Shown: piece after piece, positions 57,779-64,000 of the stretch | Numbering within the stretch: the first letter of the stretch is position 1 | Layout: each line of letters starts with the position of its first letter | Assembly: GCF_018991925.1 (NCBI RefSeq) | Contig: NW_024737068.1 | Span: 10,963,360 to 11,027,359, forward strand | Origin: Homarus americanus | Lineage: Eukaryota > Arthropoda > Malacostraca > Decapoda > Nephropidae | Reading direction: 5' to 3' | Length of the DNA stretch: 64,000 nt | The notes under the pieces: model-generated | Told to the model about the DNA's origin: nothing | Databases searched by the model: none | Seen by the model: only the letters and a program-made list of their open reading frames with translations | Made by a program: the position numbers and the translations under genes

Positions 57779-57816
57779 TAATAATAATAATAAAAATAAT
57801 AATAATAATAGTAACG

Positions 57817-57862
<46 letters not shown>
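57590..57862. repeat. Compound (AAT)n tract
   Basis: AAATA units, then AAT with AGT, ATG and AAA interruptions over 270 bp. Ile/Tyr/Leu-rich minus frames are artefacts. Confidence 0.95.
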
Positions 57863-57863
<1 letters not shown>

Positions 57864-57899
57864 TGCAGCAACACTGTGTATACATAACAAATACACCAG

Positions 57900-58110
57900 T
57901 ATACGACTCGGTAACCCCTGGCTCACAGCACAGCAGGTTGTTGAGTCTGACTAATATGCAGACGTAAGTGTTGTGACAACATGTCGACTTCCTTCCCGCC
58001 CCTAGTGACGGTAGTCTAAACTGGTCAAAGAGCACGTCTCTCACACCCCAACACTGGTCTATGGTGAGGACACACAGTTTATCACCTTCAGAGCTCATAC
58101 CTACTGCTAC
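57900..58110 (-). CDS. Candidate coding exon, function unknown
   Basis: On the minus strand the acceptor TGTATACTTATTACAG opens about 70 codons: VAVGMSSEGDKLCVLTIDQC then WGVRDVLFDQFRLPSLGAGR, continuing KSTCCHNTY and so on until the AAT microsatellite. No stop in this frame. The first 35 residues look the most protein-like. The exon may stop earlier, but no donor stands out. A plus-strand donor (GCAGAC then GTAAGTG, near 57965) argues for caution. No family is recognised. Confidence 0.36.
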
Positions 58111-58120
58111 CTGTAATAAG

Positions 58121-58173
<53 letters not shown>
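58121..58173. repeat. (CA)n microsatellite
   Basis: About 26 CA units. Confidence 0.95.
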
Positions 58174-58179
<6 letters not shown>

Positions 58180-58508
58180 ATAGATATAAGAACAGCACCA
58201 TCCCATCTATTGTTAAAATAATAAACAACTCCTGATTTATGTACTGTACAGCCCTGTAAATGTATTGAATGTATATCATTATGTCTAAATCACATGTAAG
58301 TTTGTATATTTTCAGCCACCGGCTGCAACTCTATTAATAAACCGTTTATTATTATTGTTATTATTATAATTATTACACACACACACACACACACACAATA
58401 TGTATGTGTTTGATGAAATACCTGCTACTTAAAAGTATCGACAAACAATTAAAAATACAGTAACAAAGTGAACAAACAATCAAATAAAGTTATTTTAATT
58501 ACTATTAC

Positions 58509-58550
<42 letters not shown>

Positions 58551-58616
58551 ACATTGGCTGGTCAACAAGTCACTTTACTAAACAAGTTGACACAAACAGC
58601 CAAAGTTGAGGAGGGA
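58174..58616. other. AT-rich unique DNA with short microsatellites
   Basis: The palindrome AATAAACCGTTTATT lies near 58338, then ATT-rich DNA, (AC)n at 58375-58397 and (AAT)n at 58509-58545. The ATT-rich tail after CTGCAACTCTATTAATAAAC may be the 3' end of a retroelement. Not assignable. Confidence 0.35.
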
Positions 58617-58748
58617 TGATGGGTGGTCTTTTGACCTCCGAAACTCTTATAAGGACTGGGGAGTTCCCTAACTTAGGCACAGTGTCATCCTGGGTGCCTG
58701 AGGGCCTTCCCCAGGACACAACAACTTGCCATTCAGGAGTCTCTTAGA
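58617..58748 (+). other. Small ATG open frame
   Basis: A 43-codon frame starts at tandem ATG codons (MMGGLLTSETLIRTGEFPNL...) and ends TAG. A second plus frame (KLRRDDGWSFDLRNSYKDWG) overlaps. Balanced composition, no recognised feature. Possibly part of a dispersed repeat. Confidence 0.2.
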
Positions 58749-58799
58749 TAATCCTTCTCTCCATCGAGCCTAACCATGTGTTGAAGTTTATCTATATAT

Positions 58800-58821
58800 T
58801 TCTCTCTCCTTGTCTTCCTTA

Positions 58822-58869
<48 letters not shown>

Positions 58870-59375
58870 CACATAATGTCCTCTCTCTCTTTTGTTTTCT
58901 CTCCCCCTGCCTCGCTTTGTCCCTTGCCTCTTTCTCTGTGCCTCATTTCCACTCTCTCTCTATCTCTGTCCCTCTCATACTGCCTCTCTATGTGTATCTC
59001 TCACACTCCACCTCCTGTCTCTTTTGTCACACAAATACGCGGTCTCTCATATTGCCTCATTCGCTTTCTCTCTCTCTCAAAAACTAGTTCGCTCTCTCTC
59101 TCTCTTTGTTCCCCTATTTCCTACTCTGTCTCTCACTCGCATTTGTCTCTCTCGTTCTCACAGTCTGCGTCTCTCTCTTTTTCCTATTCTGCCTCTCTCT
59201 CTTTTTATCCAACTGTCTCTTTTTCTCTATTTTTTCTTCTATATCACTGCCATACTTACCTTTCTCTTTGTCTCTCTCACACCAAGCCACACATCTCTCT
59301 CTCACTTTCTCTCTGTCTTATCTCTCTCCTTCACACTGTCTCATCTCTCTCTCTCTCTCTCTCTCTATCCCCCTA
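58800..59375. repeat. CT-rich tract with (CT)n
   Basis: (CT)n at about 58823-58866, then CTCTCTCT/TCTGCCTC DNA. Ser/Leu-rich frames are artefacts. Confidence 0.9.
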
Positions 59376-59527
59376 AACTACTTTAAATATACACAACCAA
59401 CTGTTCATTCTCATATAGTATTAATTATCAACACACAGACCACGTTAAGATACTAAGCCGGAGCGGGAACAGTATTATCTCTAACTGCAGGAAGGTTTAG
59501 AGGATCACCACGGCCAAGATTCTCAAA
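59376..59527. other. Short unique spacer
   Basis: Nothing recognised. Confidence 0.35.
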
Positions 59528-59635
59528 AGCTTTGTAAGTTAGATTCAAAGCCTTCGTAAATTGGATTAAAAGGCTTCGTAAATTGGATTAAAAGGCTTCG
59601 TAAATTGGATTTCAAAAGCTTCGCAAGTTGGATTC
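59528..59635. repeat. 22-bp minisatellite, AAGGCTTCGTAAATTGGATT
   Basis: Five copies. The central two are identical. Confidence 0.93.
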
Positions 59636-60257
59636 ATCTCGTAATTTAGCTAACTGGTTCACTTATCCTTCCGTCTATAATTAGGGTTTAAAAAAAATGA
59701 GATCGAATTTATATTGTGATTTTATCTTATCTACAGGAAATTAACTTAAGAATCTTAAGTGGATTTGGTGGTATGTTTAGAGGTAACGTAGATAATTTAA
59801 AAGGGTATTGTGTTTGTCTGATTGTGTTGTGTGAAAGGTTATTGATGTTGTTGTTGTTATTATTGATGGTAGGTTTCTTCCTATTATTCTTGTAATTAAC
59901 CTATTTCATATTATATTTTTATCATTATTCTAACTATTTTCGTATTTACATTTTTCATTACTTCATTTCCTCTTCATTCCCCTTGTTTGTGTTCGCTTTA
60001 CATATCCTCACTAATCATCATCAAGCGCCATTTGCTTACTATAAAAAATAAAAACAAATACACACCAACAACAACAATAACACTCAAGCAAAACAAATAA
60101 CCAAATAAGAAAAATTAAGATCGAATAAACGTGAGAAATGTGAAAGCATGGAAAAAAAAGTCGTAAGTCAACAGAGAGAACGAGAGAAACAGCTGACAAA
60201 GGGAACCAGGGAACTACACACAACTGAAACTACTGGAGTATTGTTATTGTTTATATA
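59636..60257. other. AT-rich unique DNA
   Basis: No gene recognised. A minus frame at 60011-60223 is hydrophobic and featureless. Confidence 0.4.
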
Positions 60258-60410
60258 TATATGGTAAACATCCCCAGGTACTCGGTCTCCCCCAGAAGCT
60301 GCCGTCCCTCATACGGCTATATACGGGTGGCTGGAGATGGCCTAGAAATATTTACGAGTCCAGGTCTTTAGGGCATAACGGCAGGTCTGATAGGGTTAGG
60401 GTGTGTGTTG
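60258..60410. other. GC-balanced island, open on both strands
   Basis: Plus: the acceptor-like AAACATCCCCAG is followed by a frame VLGLPQKLPSLIRLYTGGWR open for about 60 codons. Minus: TAG then PYEGRQLLGETEYLGMFTIY. Both look protein-like and only one could be real. No family. Confidence 0.22.
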
Positions 60411-60476
60411 TGTGTTTATATAAGCCTCTAGGGTTACATACACATGTAAATATGCACGGAAACATGGTTTATTTTT

Positions 60477-60478
<2 letters not shown>

Positions 60479-60524
<46 letters not shown>
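60479..60524. repeat. (TA)n microsatellite
   Basis: About 23 TA units. Confidence 0.95.
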
Positions 60525-61522
<998 letters not shown>

Positions 61523-61560
61523 GGTAACAGTTACTACCACCATCTGGGCCAGGTACTTAC

Positions 61561-61609
61561 CCATCCATGTGCTGTTGGTGATAATCTGGAGTATCCTGGC
61601 TGGGTCCAT
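61561..61609 (-). CDS. Candidate first coding exon (start codon plus donor), function unknown
   Basis: Minus-strand ATG with A at -3 (GATAATGG) begins MDPARILQIITNSTWM and stops at a consensus donor (ATGG then GTAAGTA). The frame is also open upstream through three 18-bp repeats (Thr-Pro-rich) to a possible acceptor CTACACCCAG near 61666, so an internal exon starting there is the alternative. The intron would begin with the AG/TG microsatellite. No family is recognised. Confidence 0.38.
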
Positions 61610-61616
61610 TATCTCC

Positions 61617-61680
61617 CCTGGTTGGTGGCTCCTGGGTGTAGGTGGCTCCTCGGTGTAGGTGGCTCCTGGGTGTAGAGGAT
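61617..61680. repeat. 18-bp repeat, GGTGGCTCCTGGGTGTAG, three copies
   Basis: Three copies in tandem at the edge of the exon-like segment. Confidence 0.88.
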
Positions 61681-62309
61681 GTAACACACTGGCCTCTCAA
61701 GGTACCACCGAGAGTACCTACACCACTGGAAAAGTATTTATTCTTGGGTACAGACGGCTTCTAGGTACACCCTGTGTAGTTTGGTTTCTTGACGTACCGC
61801 GGGGTGTACCTAAATCCTAGGCAAAGTGTACTAAGGTGGGTCTAGGTGACTCTTAAGTGTACCAGGTGTAGTCTGATATACTCCGGCCTCTCGGTACAAC
61901 TGGATGTCGGTTCAGACAGCCACAGGGTGTAGTGAGAGTCAATATACTTTGTTTACTAGCGCCCGACTCCAGTTTGGTTAGGTGTACTGCGTCTACACCC
62001 CCACTACACCTCACGCAGCCCAACGTATACTGCTTACACTTGTATGTCGCTTGTCCTGAAGACTAATATTACGTGTCATACTTCACTATACGCGAATAAA
62101 TTATATTTTTCTTTCATTATTATCTAAGAATATCTTCCTGTGTCTTCTTTCTTAATAAAATTGTCTTTTTCTTAATATATTTTATTCTTTAAGTAAGCGT
62201 CTCTATTAGGGTATATTTTTTTCCTTCTATAAGCGTAAATATTTCCTGATAAAAGATATTATTGATAAGAATATTTATTCCTTACCTTTGCCTCGTATAT
62301 AAACAAACC
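61681..62309. other. Unique DNA with scattered GGTGTACC words
   Basis: GGTGTACCTA/AGGTACACC words to about 62000 may be a decayed minisatellite. It is AT-rich after that. No gene. Confidence 0.4.
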
Positions 62310-62622
62310 TCCCCCTCATCATCCCCCCTCTCCCTCATCATCCCCCTCTCCCCCCTCTCATCTCTGTCCCCCCCTCCCCCTCATCATCCCCCCTCCCCTC
62401 ATCACCCCCCTCCCCCCCTCATCATCCCCCCCTCCCCTCTTCCCCCCTACTCCCTCATCATCCCCCCTCCCCCTCATCACCCCCCTCCCCTCATCCTCCC
62501 CCCTCCCCCCCCCTCATTACCCCCCTCCCCTCCCTCATCCCCCCCTCCCCCCTCTGTCACCCCCCTCTCCCTCATCATCCCCTCCCCCTCATCAGCCCCC
62601 CCCTCCCCTCTCGTCCGCCAAA
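62310..62622. repeat. C-rich minisatellite, CCCCCTCATCATCC
   Basis: About 310 bp of CCCCTCCCCCTCATCATCC units. i-motif and G-quadruplex potential. Pro/Ser frames are artefacts. Confidence 0.95.
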
Positions 62623-62848
62623 GACACTTATCCCAACATGTTACATCCCGTTGCAGTATCATAAAAAATTCAATTTATTATCCATTCCATCCACTTCGTT
62701 TCACTCAAATTGGATTAAATAAACAATAAATGGAGTGAGTTTGCTTCCTTGAGGACTTGAGGAAGAAGAAGAATTACTAGCAACATTCTGACTGGTTAGT
62801 GAACTAGTAAACTATGATAGAATAATGACAAGTGAAAAAGTCAATACA
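62623..62848. other. Unique spacer
   Basis: Nothing recognised. Confidence 0.35.
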
Positions 62849-62850
62849 TA

Positions 62851-63037
62851 CAGGGAAACCTCTATTTAACGAACTATATGGAGGAATATCCGTTATATCA
62901 AGAGACCGTTAGATATGAAACTTCTTTAACGGACTATATGGAGAAGAAAATCCGTTATATCAAGAGACCGTTAGATATGAAACCCCCATCTAACGGATTA
63001 TATGAAGAGAGGCGTCCATTATATAGAGGTTCCACTG
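62851..63037. mobile_element. pogo/Tigger-type (Tc1-mariner) MITE, 187 bp
   Basis: The left end CAGGGAAACCTCTATTTAAC and the right end, read inward, CAGTGGAACCTCTATATAAT are matching inverted termini. They are flanked by TA on each side (62849-62850 and 63038-63039), the Tc1/mariner/pogo target. The CAGTGGAACCTC start is typical of pogo/Tigger relatives. Inside, ACTATATGGAG...ATCCGTTATATCAAGAGACC followed by GTTAGATATGAAAC is repeated in tandem about 2.5 times. No transposase, so non-autonomous. Confidence 0.85.
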
Positions 63038-63039
63038 TA

Positions 63040-63229
63040 AGTTAACAATGAACTAAGATCTAAGATACAACGTTTGGTTAAGGTCACAGTGTTAGGTTAC
63101 GAACACAGCGTAAGGTCAAAATACTCTATAAGGAAGGTCAGGGTCGCTGTGTAGGGTCAGAAACACAAAGTTACATTAAGATCAACACCGCAACACTATA
63201 ACCACAACACTAATCAGTTTTGGCCAAGA
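63040..63229. other. Unique spacer with AAGGTCA words
   Basis: GGTTAAGGTCACAGTGTTAG and similar words occur three times. Possibly a decayed repeat. Confidence 0.4.
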
Positions 63230-64000
63230 ATCGGTCATTACAGTAGCACAACACATAGTATAACAGCACAGCCCTCAGTACAACGGCACAGTCCTCAGCA
63301 TAACAGCAGCCTTCAGTATAACAGCACAGCCCTTAGTATAACAGCACAGCCCTTAGTATAACAGCACAGCCCTCATTTTAACAGCACAGCCCTCAGTATA
63401 ACAGCACAGCCCTCATTATAACAGCACAGCCCTCATTATAACAGCACAGCCCTCAGTATAACAGCACAGCCCTAAGTACAACAGCACAGTCCTCAGCATA
63501 ACAGCAGCCTTCAGTATAACAGCACAGCCCTTAGTATAACAGCGCAGGCCTCATTATAACAACACAGCCCTCATTATAACAGCACAGCCCTAAAGTACAA
63601 CAACAGTCCTCAGCATAACAACCTTCGGTATAACGGCACAGCCCATAGTATAACAGCGCAGGCCTCCTTCAAAACAACACAGCCCTCACATTATAACAGC
63701 ACAGCCCTCATTATAACAGCACAGCCCTCGGTATAACGGCACGGCATATTTAACAGCACCGGCCACTCAGCATAACAGCAGCCTTCAGTATAACAGCACA
63801 GCCCTTAGTATAACAGCGCAGGCCTCATTATAACAACACAGCCCTCATTATAACAGCACAGCCCTCATTATAACAGCACAGCCCTCAGTATAACAGCACA
63901 GCACATAGTATAACAGCACAGCCCTCAGTATAACAGCACAGCCCTAAGTACAACAGCACAGTCCTCAGCATAACAGCAGCCTTCAATATAACAGCACAGC
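63230..64000. repeat. 20-bp minisatellite, TATAACAGCACAGCCCTCAG (runs off window)
   Basis: About 38 copies with CATT, AGTA and TTAG variants arranged in repeating blocks. One block of several units recurs at least three times (63240, 63480, 63760). The right edge lies beyond the window. Confidence 0.96.

Noticed and set aside
57521..58206. 159-codon minus frame as one protein
   Set aside because: Only the middle part is non-repetitive. Both ends are CA and AAT microsatellite translation.

Overview
This window looks like nuclear DNA from an arthropod, most likely a decapod crustacean such as a crab. The evidence is very dense AC/AG/AT/AAT/ACT microsatellites, (CCTAA)n blocks that match the arthropod TTAGG telomere unit, tRNA-derived SINE-like sequence, and decayed retroelement and DNA-transposon families typical of marine invertebrates. 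There is no operon structure, no rRNA, and no complete gene that I can defend. Nearly all long open frames are translations of tandem repeats. They include a stop-free stretch of about 820 codons on the minus strand at 17.6-20.1 kb.

Layout. 0-10 kb: AT-rich DNA with a 19-bp minisatellite (1.87-3.34 kb), a 23-bp minisatellite (3.9-4.1 kb), a G-rich minisatellite (6.5-7.2 kb) and long AG/TG tracts. 10-16 kb: a 21-bp minisatellite, a Penelope-like stem-loop, a PIF/Harbinger-type foldback MITE (12.18-12.48 kb) and T-rich DNA. 16.4-22.7 kb: four large tandem arrays almost back to back (24 bp with a 70-bp higher order, 19 bp, 19/22 bp, and a near-perfect 33-bp array). 22.7-28.9 kb: the most unique sequence, and a transposon graveyard. 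It holds the C-terminus of an RTE-like reverse transcriptase, a full-length but frameshifted XPG/PIN-nuclease-like pseudogene of a multicopy invertebrate family, and a fragment with the CCHC/endonuclease region of a retroelement. 29.5-30.2 kb: interstitial telomere-like block. 30-40 kb: microsatellites, a foldback element, a SINE, and a 32-bp array carrying repeated DR1 nuclear-receptor motifs. 40-45 kb: unique sequence with several exon-like islands and an old ~200-bp diverged repeat. 45.9-51 kb: CT-rich DNA, a 22-bp array and a 31-33-bp hairpin array. 51-64 kb: a second RTE-like remnant on the opposite strand, further exon-like islands, a pogo/Tigger-type MITE with TA duplications, and a terminal 20-bp array that runs off the window.

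Possible host genes. I found about fifteen short segments that combine a good splice acceptor and/or donor with an open, protein-like frame, on both strands. They could be exons of genes with very large introns, exonised repeats, or chance. None has a recognised domain and they do not assemble into one gene model, so all are reported with low to moderate confidence.
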